From the NCBI GenBank assembly GCA_030141605.1, contig JAQGDQ010000423.1:86177-136389 (forward strand): 50,213 nt of DNA. The letters are read 5' to 3'. The notes under the pieces were generated by a model. It did not search any database. It worked only from the letters and a program-made list of their open reading frames with translations, and was not told the DNA's origin. Numbering within the stretch: position 1 is the stretch's first letter; every line of letters begins with the position of its first letter. The stretch comes from Tubiluchus corallicola (lineage: Eukaryota; Priapulida; Priapulimorpha; Priapulimorphida; Tubiluchidae). A program made the position numbers and the translations under genes. Positions 40,601 to 46,394 of this stretch are shown here, piece by piece.

Positions 40601-42670
40601 GTATACATAACTATCATAAGGTTGGCTAATATAGAAGGATTTTTGTTATAAGGTTGGCTAATAACATGTATCGAGTAGTGGATTGTGTCCTTAATAATTA
40701 TTTTAATAAAAATGGGAAAACGGCCCAGTTCTGTGGTAGTCGCGTATTTGTTTGATTTGTTATTGACAATTTGCATAATTTAATATTGGCCTCTTCGCTC
40801 GGGCGCACTGTCAAATTTATTTTCACAATGCAGGGAATTGTTTTTAATTTTAACAATGCTAGGTCCCCATACACAAGAGCCATATAGAGCATGATTGGTT
40901 CTACAGTACGTTCAAATAATTTGATAATAGTATGTGGGTTTGCGCAGTTTGAGATGTACTTTTTCATGCGCTTTCATGCGTTTTAGTTTGGTACAGCTTA
41001 TATAAAAACTGTCGGCAATTGACTCAAATAACGACGCATAATTACACGCTGCTTTGTTACACTGGTGTAATCATGTAGACAAAGTCACAGTGCGCCAACT
41101 AGCGGTCAGCTCGCGAAACAGTGGACTATGTCTGTAGTATGCGTGACTTTTTAATGGTCCAGATTTTGTGCGATTCCTCCGATATTCCTAAAAGCATGTG
41201 TGAAAGTCATGTTTAAAGTTGTAGATCACTCACTTTGTAGAACAAGAATAAAAAACTATTCTACATATTTGTACAGAAAAGTGTTTATTAACTACATGCA
41301 CATAAGTAGAATGACTGCTGCACTGAACACTGAGAGTTAGACAGTTACTAGAAAGTAAAACCAGTCAGTATATATATAGGTATAGGTGACCTATGCAGAC
41401 AAGCTTCACAAAAACCATTACTTTAAAATAGGGAGAGACCCAGTGAATATGCATTCACTGGACTGTACAATTATACTGGGGTAAGTAGCTGGTAGAGTAA
41501 CAGGATTAGTTCATAGATGGCAGCACCTAATTAAAAATGTACAATTACAACTTCCACAGCATGGTCCGGCAAACCGAGATCTGAGTGTAATATAATTGTA
41601 CCTATAAAATTTACATACATACATTTACTTATAGAATTTGCATCATACTAATTATGTTTGAATATTATCATATTTTGGACAGATTGGATGAAGATGGAAA
41701 AGTTCTCACACCTGAAGAGATTTTGTATCGATCAGTTCAGGCCGTAAACGTGACTCATGATGCAGCTCATGCGCAGATGGACGTTAAGTTTCGTTCGTTC
41801 GTCTGTATCGGATTAAAGTAAGTTGAGTGTATGACATAAGTTTATTGAAAGCTAAGATAAGTACACGCATGTACTACTTTTGCAAAACCTTAGGTAGATA
41901 TTTTTTTGATAGAAACACTGCTTGTGAGGGATCTTGCTTTGTCTTTGTGAGATATAATTTATATTGAATAGTTACATTAATAATAATCGTCATTAACTTG
42001 ATCTGTATTGACTTTTTATGATTAGCTTAATCTGTATTAACTTTTTATGATTAGCTTAATCTGTATTAACTTTTTATGATTAGCTTAATCTGTATTAACT
42101 TTTTATGATTAGCTTAATCTGTATTGACTTTTTATGATTAGCTTAATCTGTATTAACTTTTTATGATTAGCTTAATCTGTATTAACTTTTTATGATTAGC
42201 TTAATCTGTATTAACTTTTCATGAGTGCTTCTCTTATAACAGTGGTCTTCAACCTTTTTTAATGTCATCCACCCCTAGTGGTGATTAAGTAGAAGCTGTC
42301 CACCCCCCCCCCCCCGCCCACCCCGAAAAAGTCTCATTAAAAATCTCACGTTTTTAAGATTTAAAATCTATGTTTCATATATCATTTCTATGACTATGTA
42401 AACAGAAACAGGCAGTTTCTCTTATTTTTTATTTAACTTTTACATATTCATACATATATTTACACGCCTCATCTCAAACTAAGAGGCTGAAAATACACGA
42501 GATTTACAATATGTAATTGCTTCTACATTCTGTGCTTAAATTTACAGCGAGCAAGTTTTTCATCTTTGGCTAGAGGCATTGTGTTCATGTATAGCCATAA
42601 TTGAGAAGTGGTACCAACCTTGGTCGTACCTGCGCAGCCCCGGATGGGTGCAGATTAAATGTGAATTAAG
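19416..42670 (+). CDS. SGSM3: SGSM3, TBC/SH3/RUN RabGAP-type small G protein modulator (17 exons seen)
   Basis: SGSM3 is a cytoplasmic scaffold with a Rab-GAP TBC domain, an SH3 domain and a RUN domain. Seventeen plus-strand exons join in consistent phase: 19416-19600, 21217-21411, 22745-22939, 24121-24255, 25261-25377, 26291-26369, 27133-27278, 29370-29465, 31276-31407, 33782-33973, 34820-34975, 35114-35218, 37108-37166, 38186-38279, 38989-39059, 41683-41817, 42548-42670. Domain order: N-terminal [14 protein letters not shown] (RxxxW at RSQIW, catalytic IEKDLLR and YCQ), linker, SH3 ([16 protein letters not shown]...GWFPAKF), RUN. All landmarks are intact, so GAP activity is likely. The final exon, expected after KCELR, is not found. 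The first coding exon is uncertain. Exons are separated by TE-rich introns of 0.1-2.6 kb. Confidence 0.95.
19601..21216. other. SGSM3 intron, no recognisable content
   Basis: AT-rich with a short TA/TATG simple tract near 20270-20330. No coding or TE structure recognised. Confidence 0.5.
21217..21411 (+). CDS. SGSM3: SGSM3 exon: DEFGFRV region
   Basis: Acceptor ATACAG, phase 0. Encodes [17 protein letters not shown] and [17 protein letters not shown], matching the region before the TBC domain. Donor CAG|GTTTGG is weak. Confidence 0.93.
21680..21945 (+). mobile_element. tRNA-derived SINE, copy 1
   Basis: tRNA-like head with A-box-like TGGTCTAGTGGTAATGC and B-box GAGTTCGAACC, a ~170 bp body, and a 3' end AAATAAAGATTATTATTATT (TTA microsatellite tail). 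Nearly identical to 37331-37594, hence a recently active family. Confidence 0.88.
21985..22485 (-). repeat. Dispersed repeat family R1, inverted copy
   Basis: Reverse complement of 15025-15505, matched motif by motif (ACCCATCCATTTGAAGCCCA, TACAGTAATCACTTCAAGAG). Lies in the SGSM3 intron after the DEFGFRV exon. Confidence 0.75.
22745..22939 (+). CDS. SGSM3: SGSM3 exon: start of TBC domain
   Basis: Acceptor TTCGCACAG, phase 0. Encodes [20 protein letters not shown] then IWMRISGAL, which contains the TBC motif A (RxxxW). It ends KQIEK, the first half of the IxxDxxR arginine-finger motif. Donor AAA|GTAAGT. Confidence 0.95.
22970..23570. other. SGSM3 intron sequence before the 65-bp array
   Basis: A-rich/CACA-rich, with ACACAATACACACAC and TATATATATATA. 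Possibly a degraded LINE 3' end on the minus strand, but not identifiable. Confidence 0.35.
23578..24153 (+). repeat. 65-bp tandem array, nine copies, each holding a complete 3' splice site
   Basis: Units begin TTATTAACTG at 23578, 23643, 23708, 23773, 23835, 23900, 23965, 24030 and 24095 (eight steps of 65 bp with one of 62). Each contains a branch-point-like TATTAAC, a pyrimidine tract (CCTTTTTTC or GCTTTTTTC), CAAG (CAAA in the fifth) and the first ~33 bp of the downstream exon. The ninth unit runs into the real exon at 24121. Odd copies read TCATCC and even copies CATGC, a dimeric 130-bp higher-order pattern. Confidence 0.95.
24121..24255 (+). CDS. SGSM3: SGSM3 exon: catalytic arginine and glutamine fingers of the TBC domain
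   Basis: Encodes [12 protein letters not shown], then [20 protein letters not shown] and CQGTGM. DLLR completes IxxDxxR (arginine finger) and YCQ is the glutamine finger, so this exon carries both catalytic residues. Its first 33 bp and its acceptor are the unit of the array just upstream. Donor ATG|GTAAGC. Confidence 0.95.
24256..25260. other. SGSM3 intron, no recognisable content
   Basis: AT-rich. No TE ends or coding signal recognised. Confidence 0.5.
25261..25377 (+). CDS. SGSM3: SGSM3 exon: TBC domain, EEDDAFW segment
   Basis: Acceptor TTGTCTTCAG. Encodes [20 protein letters not shown] and then [19 protein letters not shown]. Donor CAG|GTAAGA, phase 0. Confidence 0.95.
25690..26110. 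other. GC-richer island in an SGSM3 intron
   Basis: Distinct from its AT-rich surroundings. Contains TGACGTCA (25695-25702), GGCGCC and a hairpin with arms CCGTTACTGG/CCAGTTACGG near 25947-25972. No frame and no terminal repeats found. Could be an inserted element or an enhancer. Confidence 0.4.
26291..26369 (+). CDS. SGSM3: SGSM3 exon: TBC domain, ADQRVLRQL segment
   Basis: Acceptor TTTCATTAG. Encodes [20 protein letters not shown] then LKEHDI and one base of the next codon. Donor G|GTACTG; the next exon supplies AA to give Glu. Confidence 0.93.
26503..26953. repeat. 21-bp minisatellite, about 21 copies, hairpin-forming unit
   Basis: Unit CTTCCCGTCCTGGGAATTATG with scattered variants. Each unit boundary contains GGGAATTATGCTTCCC, a 5-bp stem (GGGAA/TTCCC) with a 6-nt loop. 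Because 21 is a multiple of three, several frames stay open on both strands; none is a gene. Lies in an SGSM3 intron. Confidence 0.95.
27133..27278 (+). CDS. SGSM3: SGSM3 exon: TBC domain, LHWFLTLF and WDLLFYEG
   Basis: Acceptor TTATCTAG. Encodes [20 protein letters not shown] then [14 protein letters not shown] and LGMLKAK, the C-terminal TBC motifs. Donor AAG|GTATAT, phase 0. Confidence 0.94.
27285..27905 (-). mobile_element. 5'-truncated non-LTR retrotransposon (LINE) fragment
   Basis: The minus-strand frame 27900-27478 encodes the reverse-transcriptase C-terminal segment ([30 protein letters not shown]), typical of non-LTR elements. The 3' end on this strand is an ATT/TAA-rich microsatellite at 27288-27310. 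It is a fragment only and not functional. Confidence 0.8.
27990..28630 (+). repeat. Dispersed repeat family R2, copy 1
   Basis: About 600 bp recurring at 49610-50213 in the same orientation (shared TTAAAATTACTGTATCTTGT, ATTGCGGGAGATTTAAAATG, AAGTTTAGATAACA). No coding frame. Adjacent to a minus-strand LINE fragment; the relation is unclear. Confidence 0.75.
28631..29369. other. SGSM3 intron remainder
   Basis: AT-rich. A short imperfect hairpin with arms CATTCGT and ACGAGCGAATG lies near 28863-28891. Nothing else recognised. Confidence 0.4.
29370..29465 (+). CDS. SGSM3: SGSM3 exon: [13 protein letters not shown] segment after the TBC domain
   Basis: Acceptor TTTTCACAG. Encodes [20 protein letters not shown] then [12 protein letters not shown]. 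Donor GAG|GTTCGT is atypical but phase 0 fits the next exon. Confidence 0.93.
29466..31275. other. SGSM3 intron with an ATT microsatellite and possible LINE tail
   Basis: (AAT)n at 30507-30531 followed by TCTTTTTATTTATCTTGTA resembles the 3' end of a minus-strand non-LTR element. Inverted 11-mers GCATATGCCAT/ATGGCATATGC lie at 30296-30350. The rest is AT-rich and uninformative. Confidence 0.4.
31276..31407 (+). CDS. SGSM3: SGSM3 exon: [20 protein letters not shown] segment
   Basis: Acceptor TTTTCTTCAG. The conserved linker encodes the segment in the name, then [19 protein letters not shown]. Donor CAG|GTAGAA, phase 0. Confidence 0.94.
31951..32238. repeat. 144-bp tandem duplication, two copies
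   Basis: CGTCATGTTTGAAAGCAATG recurs at 31951 and 32095, and the two units differ at a handful of sites. 144 is a multiple of three and both units are open on both strands (plus 31955-32266, minus 32253-31924). I recognise neither product. Confidence 0.9.
32578..33104. mobile_element. pogo/Tigger-like MITE 2
   Basis: Left end CAGTGGACTCTCGTTATAAG. The right end's complement is CAGTGGACTCTCGTTACAAG. TA duplicated at both edges. Sub-terminal repeats of GATTCTTATAACGAGC. No transposase frame. Confidence 0.9.
33125..33695 (-). mobile_element. 5S-rRNA-derived SINE (SINE3-like)
   Basis: On the minus strand it begins with an almost complete 5S rRNA sequence (33695-33577), continues through a ~400 bp unique body and ends in GACAGAAGGATGCCAACAAC, an (AAC)n tail. 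A 5S head plus a simple-repeat tail is the layout of SINE3-type elements. Open frames in the body are by-products of its higher GC content. Lies in an SGSM3 intron. Confidence 0.8.
33577..33695 (-). rRNA. 5S rRNA-like sequence (head of the SINE; possibly a real 5S copy)
   Basis: ~119 nt reading GCTACGGCCATATCACG, then TCTCGTCTGATCACCAAAGT, then CCTGGTTAGTGCTTGGATGG and GTGACCGCC, ending GGTGCTGTAGGCTT. This is the full order of a metazoan 5S rRNA, including the internal promoter (A box, intermediate element, C box). Because it continues into a SINE body, it is more likely a transposon promoter than a functional rRNA gene. Confidence 0.75.
33782..33973 (+). CDS. SGSM3: SGSM3 exon: basic stretch and [13 protein letters not shown] helix
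   Basis: Acceptor TTTGCAAAG. Encodes [38 protein letters not shown] and [19 protein letters not shown]. Donor GTG|GTGAGT, phase 0. Confidence 0.93.
34194..34642 (-). mobile_element. hAT-like non-autonomous element, copy 3
   Basis: Inverse orientation to the copies at 9679 and 12783. Left end TAGGGGTGTGCAAA, right end TTTGCACACCCCTG, flanking 8-mers AGGTAATG and ATCTAATG (6 of 8 agree). Contains an internal duplication of a GCGGCCCGCCAAGAGATC-like segment near 34210-34275. Confidence 0.8.
34820..34975 (+). CDS. SGSM3: SGSM3 exon: linker and first half of the SH3 domain
   Basis: Acceptor CCATTCACAG. Encodes [18 protein letters not shown], then [20 protein letters not shown] and KNDIVT, the RT-loop half of the SH3 domain. 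Donor ACC|GTAAGT. Confidence 0.96.
35114..35218 (+). CDS. SGSM3: SGSM3 exon: second half of the SH3 domain
   Basis: Acceptor TCTGCCTAG. Encodes [20 protein letters not shown] then [15 protein letters not shown], including the SH3 Trp of CWVGE and the GWFPxxF motif. Donor CAG|GTAACA. Confidence 0.96.
35388..35595 (+). repeat. 17-bp minisatellite, about 11-12 copies
   Basis: Unit TTGAAATTTTTAGCCGC with CCGC/CCAC/TCGC variants. In an SGSM3 intron. Confidence 0.9.
35941..36034 (+). repeat. 47-bp direct duplication
   Basis: GACACATTTxTGAGTCCTTG and following bases occur at 35941 and 35988 with one mismatch. Confidence 0.9.
36171..36484. mobile_element. hAT-like MITE of the CAGGGTTCCC type
   Basis: Left end CAGGGTTCCCATG, right end GTGAAAACCCTG, with internal sequence such as ATCCTGGAAAGACAT and GGGAAAAGTCAGGAAA that is typical of this widespread hAT-type repeat. 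Flanks do not show a clear 8-bp duplication. Confidence 0.65.
36485..37107. other. SGSM3 intron, no recognisable content
   Basis: AT-rich. No frame or repeat ends recognised. Confidence 0.5.
37108..37166 (+). CDS. SGSM3: SGSM3 exon: between SH3 and RUN ([14 protein letters not shown])
   Basis: Acceptor TTACATTGCAG. Encodes [19 protein letters not shown] and two bases of Thr. Donor AC|GTAAGT. Confidence 0.94.
37331..37594 (+). mobile_element. tRNA-derived SINE, copy 2
   Basis: Same family as 21680-21945, with tRNA-like head TAGTCTAGTGGTAACGCG, B-box GAGTTCGAACC and (TTA)n tail. A pogo-like MITE begins 10 bp after it. Confidence 0.88.
37605..38134. mobile_element. pogo/Tigger-like MITE 3
   Basis: Left end CAGTGTTCCCTTGCTACTTC. 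The right end's complement is CAGTGTTCCCTCACTTATCG. TA on both sides (37603-37604, 38135-38136). Contains a ~120-bp internal direct duplication (GGGAAAGGGTTATGTATAAG at ~37857 and ~37982). Confidence 0.88.
38186..38279 (+). CDS. SGSM3: SGSM3 exon: start of RUN domain
   Basis: Acceptor TTTCTATAG. Completes Thr, then [20 protein letters not shown] and [11 protein letters not shown]. Donor GAG|GTATGT. Confidence 0.95.
38434..38930 (-). mobile_element. 5'-truncated RTE-type LINE fragment with 16-bp target duplication
   Basis: The minus strand encodes [40 protein letters not shown] and IRGTVKV, the C-terminal reverse-transcriptase signature of RTE-like elements. It ends in a GAA-repeat tail. Both edges carry TTTATCCCGCCATTAC (38418-38433 and 38931-38946). 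A run of C lies at the truncated end. Some frames are broken. Confidence 0.88.
38989..39059 (+). CDS. SGSM3: SGSM3 exon: RUN domain, [11 protein letters not shown] segment
   Basis: Acceptor TTTTCCAG. Encodes [20 protein letters not shown] then KTY and two bases of Arg. Donor AG|GTACTA. Confidence 0.95.
39542..41587. mobile_element. TA-flanked inverted-repeat element with a nested LINE fragment
   Basis: Left end CACTCGTATCTCGGTTTGCC. The right end's complement is CACTCAGATCTCGGTTTGCC (18 of 20 agree). TA precedes and follows. The ~2.0 kb between contains minus-strand LINE sequence, so the host element may be a short pogo-like MITE enlarged by insertion. The boundaries rest on the inverted repeat alone. 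Confidence 0.55.
39720..40970 (-). mobile_element. Degraded non-LTR retrotransposon (LINE) fragment
   Basis: Minus-strand frames 40967-40698 ([20 protein letters not shown]) and 40295-39960 ([20 protein letters not shown], then ICSTC...[12 protein letters not shown]) are the C-terminal reverse-transcriptase and zinc-knuckle-like tail of a non-LTR element, in the correct order but interrupted by stops. Confidence 0.8.
41683..41817 (+). CDS. SGSM3: SGSM3 exon: RUN domain, [13 protein letters not shown] segment
   Basis: Acceptor TTTTGGACAG. Encodes [20 protein letters not shown] then [19 protein letters not shown] and two bases of Asn. Donor AA|GTAAGT. Confidence 0.95.
41998..42222 (+). repeat. 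29-bp minisatellite, about 7-8 copies
   Basis: Unit contains CTTAATCTGTATTAACTTTT and TATGATTAG. In the SGSM3 intron before the last RUN exon found. Confidence 0.92.
42239..42350 (+). mobile_element. Solo hAT-like terminus
   Basis: CAGTGGTCTTCAACCTTTTT is a typical hAT-type end, followed by a C-run (42302-42315). No opposite end was found before the exon at 42548. Confidence 0.5.
42548..42670 (+). CDS. SGSM3: SGSM3 exon: RUN domain, last part seen
   Basis: Acceptor AAATTTACAG. Encodes [40 protein letters not shown] and two bases of Arg/Ser. Donor AAG|GTACGT. In the vertebrate protein roughly 50 residues follow. If the donor is ignored, the frame stops two codons on (TAA at 42678). Confidence 0.95.
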
Positions 42671-43586
42671 GTACGTGTAACTCCAGGTGTGAAACCTCTT
42701 GCTTTGATTTCCTTTGTTTATAAGACATGTATAAAGGTTTTGTAAATTTAGGCTGTCATGTATGATTGTTCTGTCTTGTAAAGATGCGCATTATCATTGT
42801 GCTGTAGTGATAAGATAAGATAAGATAAGATTTATTTTCATCGGTATGATATAAACAGTACATATTTGTAAAACATGAGCTTAAAGCTCGTAAACCGATA
42901 TCAAACATAATGTATATGAGCGATAACATGGTAATAATATGTACTTCTTAAAATCTTTTGGATGCCACCAGAGGTATTGGTACAAGAAAAATTTATAACT
43001 ACATGAAGACAGTAAAAATTTGAGACAGTAAAATTTTAGGCAGTAACATTTTCTAAAATTTACACAAAAAGCTATCTAGGTCAATAAAAAATTTTCCTGC
43101 CAACACATTCAGCATTTAATTACGACTTAACAAAATTTGGAAGTTCGCTGAATTTACAAATGGCACATTTACATGATACACCAGTCCATGAGTTAATTAG
43201 AGGTTTAACTTCGAAAATGATTTTAATGCATTTGAACATGACAGTTNNNNNNNNNNNNNNNNNNNNNNNNNNNNNNNNNNNNNNNNNNNNNNGTACAGCA
43301 TACCATACGGCGTCATTTGAAATCAGAAGATAGATAAAATAATATATAATATGTGTATAATAGATAAGATAAGATAAGAAAATGTACAGAAATAGTATAG
43401 AAATAGTATGTTCATAAAACCACTTGGATTATAGGCAAAATTCTGGCAGTCAACAAGATACTTAGAACCAGCGGATTAAAAAAATTAACCTGAAATGAAA
43501 TCTGACAAAAAAGCTAATGACAATTATAGCCGGAGAAAACAAGAGGACAATAATAGTGCTTTGGTGTACTTGTCATTTGTTATTAG
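42671..43586. other. Intron or intergenic stretch with GATAA repeats and gap
   Basis: (GATAA)n at 42812-42831, then sequence resembling a minus-strand LINE tail. A second GATAAGATAAGA tract lies near 43362. No SGSM3 terminal exon was found on either side of the gap. Confidence 0.5.
43247..43292. other. Assembly gap (46 N)
   Basis: Run of N. It lies where the final SGSM3 exon would be expected. Confidence 1.
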
Positions 43587-43735
43587 GGATGCACTCGAAA
43601 CCCGATTTTACCAAACCGAACCAGTACCGAATTTTTCAAACTTTTTTCGCGGAACCGAATAACTAAAATTTTATTTTACCGAAACCGATTTGAGCCGAAT
43701 TTCACAGTTTTTTTACCGAATATTAGCCGAAATTT
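43587..43735. mobile_element. Possible hAT-like terminus rich in ACCGAA
   Basis: TTAGGGATGCACTCGAAACC followed by many CCGAA/CCGAT motifs resembles the ends of some hAT-type elements. No opposite end identified. Confidence 0.35.
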
Positions 43736-43945
43736 ACCGATATTTTTATTATGTATTTCCTTTATTATATATATATTATATTTTATTTTATTATTTATTA
43801 TATGTATATATATATTGTATACTGTTATATACTATTGTTTTTATATGCTTAGTACTTCATCTTCTGTACTGCATGTGAAATCATCTTGTTTATTTTAAGG
43901 TGTTGCAGACAACAGTATCTTTAATTGGTAACACACGTCATATTC

Positions 43946-44507
43946 ATGGTCAACATAAAGTCGGAGGAGGCCACGATGTTCAAAAAGGAAGAAGAGGGTG
44001 CAGCGTGTACACCTCCTCTGCCTAGCAACGTGACAGCAGAACAAGGACAGGGTGATGTGAATGAGAAGGGACAGAAGCTAGCAAAGACAGGTGGCCCTCA
44101 ATCTAGCCAAGAGTTTACTGTGAAGTCTATACTTACTAGAGATTCGGCAGCAAGAGAGAAAAAGAGCGTTAGCAAACCACCACCACCACCGCCGCCGCAG
44201 CCGTCGTCGCAACATCAACCACAGCAGGATAGAACTAGCGTGAACGGAAGTTCGCGTTCGGGCATGCGCAACAGCGGCTCGCCAAGTTACCCGCAAGGTC
44301 ATTCCCCCGGTAGTCACCACCAGTCTCCGGGTCCTTCACCAGTGCAAGTCTCATCTCGCGGAGGGAGTCCACACAGTCCCGGAGGAGGCATGATTCCGCA
44401 AATGCTGTCTCCACAGCCGACTACGCAACAGCATATAGTCCACGTTCACGTGAATCCAGGAGAGACGTTCAGTGTTCCAATTGGAGACCAGATTCAATAC
44501 ATTCAGG
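43946..44507 (+). CDS. FNDC3: FNDC3-like protein, 5' coding exon
   Basis: FNDC3A/B proteins are membrane-anchored proteins with a Pro-rich N-terminus followed by many fibronectin III domains. Only the N-terminus is present here: acidic/Lys stretch, eight prolines in a row, a Gln/Ser/Pro/Gly-rich segment, then HIVHVHVNPGETFSVPIGDQ and IQYIQG. The last part matches the conserved N-terminal block (VQVNPGE.F....GQ...ITG) of FNDC3A/B. The exon ends at CAGG|GTAAGT in phase 1, the junction type expected there. A stop at 43922 lies just upstream in frame, so the ATG at 43946 (or 43976) is the likely start; TGTTGCAG at 43901-43908 could be a 5'-UTR acceptor. No FN3 domain lies in the remaining 5.7 kb, so the gene continues beyond the window. 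Confidence 0.72.
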
Positions 44508-44575
44508 GTAAGTAGCATTTAATTGCAGAATTTTAATTATCATAACGAATGTATGAATGAATGACGATTGACGAA

Positions 44576-44688
44576 TGATTCATTAAGTCATATTGTTGTA
44601 ACAAAACAATGGAAAGACGTAACTAGAAGGAATAATTCATTAAGTCATCTTGTTGTAACAAAACAATGGAAAGACGTAACTAGAAGAT
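44576..44688 (+). repeat. 57-bp direct duplication
   Basis: ATTCATTAAGTCATxTTGTT and AATGGAAAGACGTAACTAGA occur twice, 57 bp apart. Confidence 0.9.
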
Positions 44689-44722
44689 TAGAACGAATGA
44701 AGCACCGAAGTTTAATGACGTA

Positions 44723-45179
44723 CCATAAACTCCGCATAACTCAAATCCAGCCGGATCGAAAAAACTTTGAGTTGGGCGATGTTGACCGTTTTCTGGCCTA
44801 GAAACTCTGCACCCCTCCTCCAGACGGCGAGCTAAATAGATGGTAGAAAGTCAACCCTTCTATACATAAACGACAAGATTTGATGACAATTAGTTAAAGA
44901 ATAACAAATTATGTAGTGAAACGCGATTATGTTTTTGAGTTGTATGAAACTTTTTATTTTTCTAGAGTATAAATTGCACTTTTGAGTTAACCTATGTAAA
45001 TTACATGTATTTTGATTAAATGGATCATGGATTAATGGATTAATTGTTTATTTGGGGTATACATTTTGAGTTAAGTGATGTTTTTTGTGGGAAAAACGAA
45101 GGATTTCATCCGCTCCGCTGAAATTCTTTGAGTTAGGCAAAAATTTCAGTTGCGATTTTGAGTTATGCGGAGTTTACTG
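44723..45179. mobile_element. pogo/Tigger-like MITE 4
   Basis: Left end CCATAAACTCCGCATAACTC. The right end's complement is CAGTAAACTCCGCATAACTC. TA at both edges (44721-44722, 45180-45181). Sub-terminal GAGTT motifs. No transposase frame. Confidence 0.87.
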
Positions 45180-45181
45180 TA

Positions 45182-46390
45182 TTATATAATATATATTTGT
45201 GGAGTGGAAGTCTTATGCAAAATAATAATTTTAAACGAAGTAAAAACAAAAATTAGTGAGTCGATGATGTGATGGACGATCCCGACTATACAATTGGCGA
45301 TTGGGTCCCGTTCATAGGTACTTCCCGGCTGTCTAAAATCGGGATTGGCCATCCGTGGTTTTATATATATGTGTTTGCTGTTTATACATTTTCTTCTACT
45401 GTGTTTTTTATACAATGATGCTGAAATATATGATAAATGGTCGCCTTATGATGGGTTGTACTGTAGTTACATACACGACATACATGTAATCTTTTTTAGT
45501 TTATCTGCAAATTTAATAGTTAACAGAAGGGGGGGGTCACTGAACTGTATATAATTTCAATATCTTGCTTTGACATTACATGATTTTCTAGTAATGTCAC
45601 CGCCTTTTATATCTTATTACCATTAATGCGTTTTTGCTTTTAAGTGTTAACAAGTGCTGGTTGCCAGGCACTGGTCTGCAGCTTTGCAGGCATTGTCCTG
45701 TAGGCACATTGAGATGTACTAATTCTTCATTACATTAAACACTAATTGGCATTTAATGTATAATCAGCTGTTACTCTGATGGGCAAGTTTTGCGAAGAAT
45801 TGATCAGCTTTAACCAGTTATATTTTTGACTTGTTGTCTGGTTGACCTTTGACACGGTGGCATTCTGTTACAATCAAATACAAACACTTGGGTATCATAA
45901 GCTAAGATAATGTTTTTCGTACGATGTTTTGAATCAGTGTGAAAAATGGTTTTCTATTTGTAAGACCTCTAGTGGCTTATTGAGTAAATTTCTGAGTGTC
46001 ATGATCAAGTGCCTCTGTACTGTAGTGGTTAGCATAGCTACCTGGAAAGCAAGGGCTCTTGTGTTCGAGTCCCACCTATGGAACAGTTTTAATACTTTCT
46101 AAAATATCACTTTCGTTCATTTATATGATTTTTTCCCAACTCTTTACAGTTTTGCTTCTCATTTCACTACCTCACATCTTCGCCTCTCCTTGTTCCTCTT
46201 TCAGCCATTCGTTGACCTTATGCTTTGCAAACTTACTGCGCGAGTGCTTGTAAAAATAATATACGTTGTATTGACCAGTTTGTGTAATAATAAATTACTG
46301 TTAAATGAGTTTTACAGCAGCAGTTTGTCTGATAAAGTTGCTTATAGAATAAAAATATTTGCAATGCAGTAGCTTGTCATTCAGTTACTT
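45182..46390. other. FNDC3 intron, mostly unrecognised
   Basis: AT-rich. A tRNA-like relic at ~46010-46080 (TGTAGTGGTTAGCATAGC and GTTCGAGTCCC) has A- and B-box resemblance but no paired acceptor stem. Confidence 0.4.
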
Positions 46391-46394
46391 TCTC

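Noticed and set aside
43690-43878. Tyr/Ile/Leu-rich 62-codon open frame before the FNDC3 exon
   Set aside because: Pure AT-rich low complexity next to a TE terminus; no acceptor or homology supports it.
46010-46080. tRNA gene
   Set aside because: A- and B-box-like motifs are present, but the acceptor and T stems do not pair; more likely a tRNA relic or SINE head.
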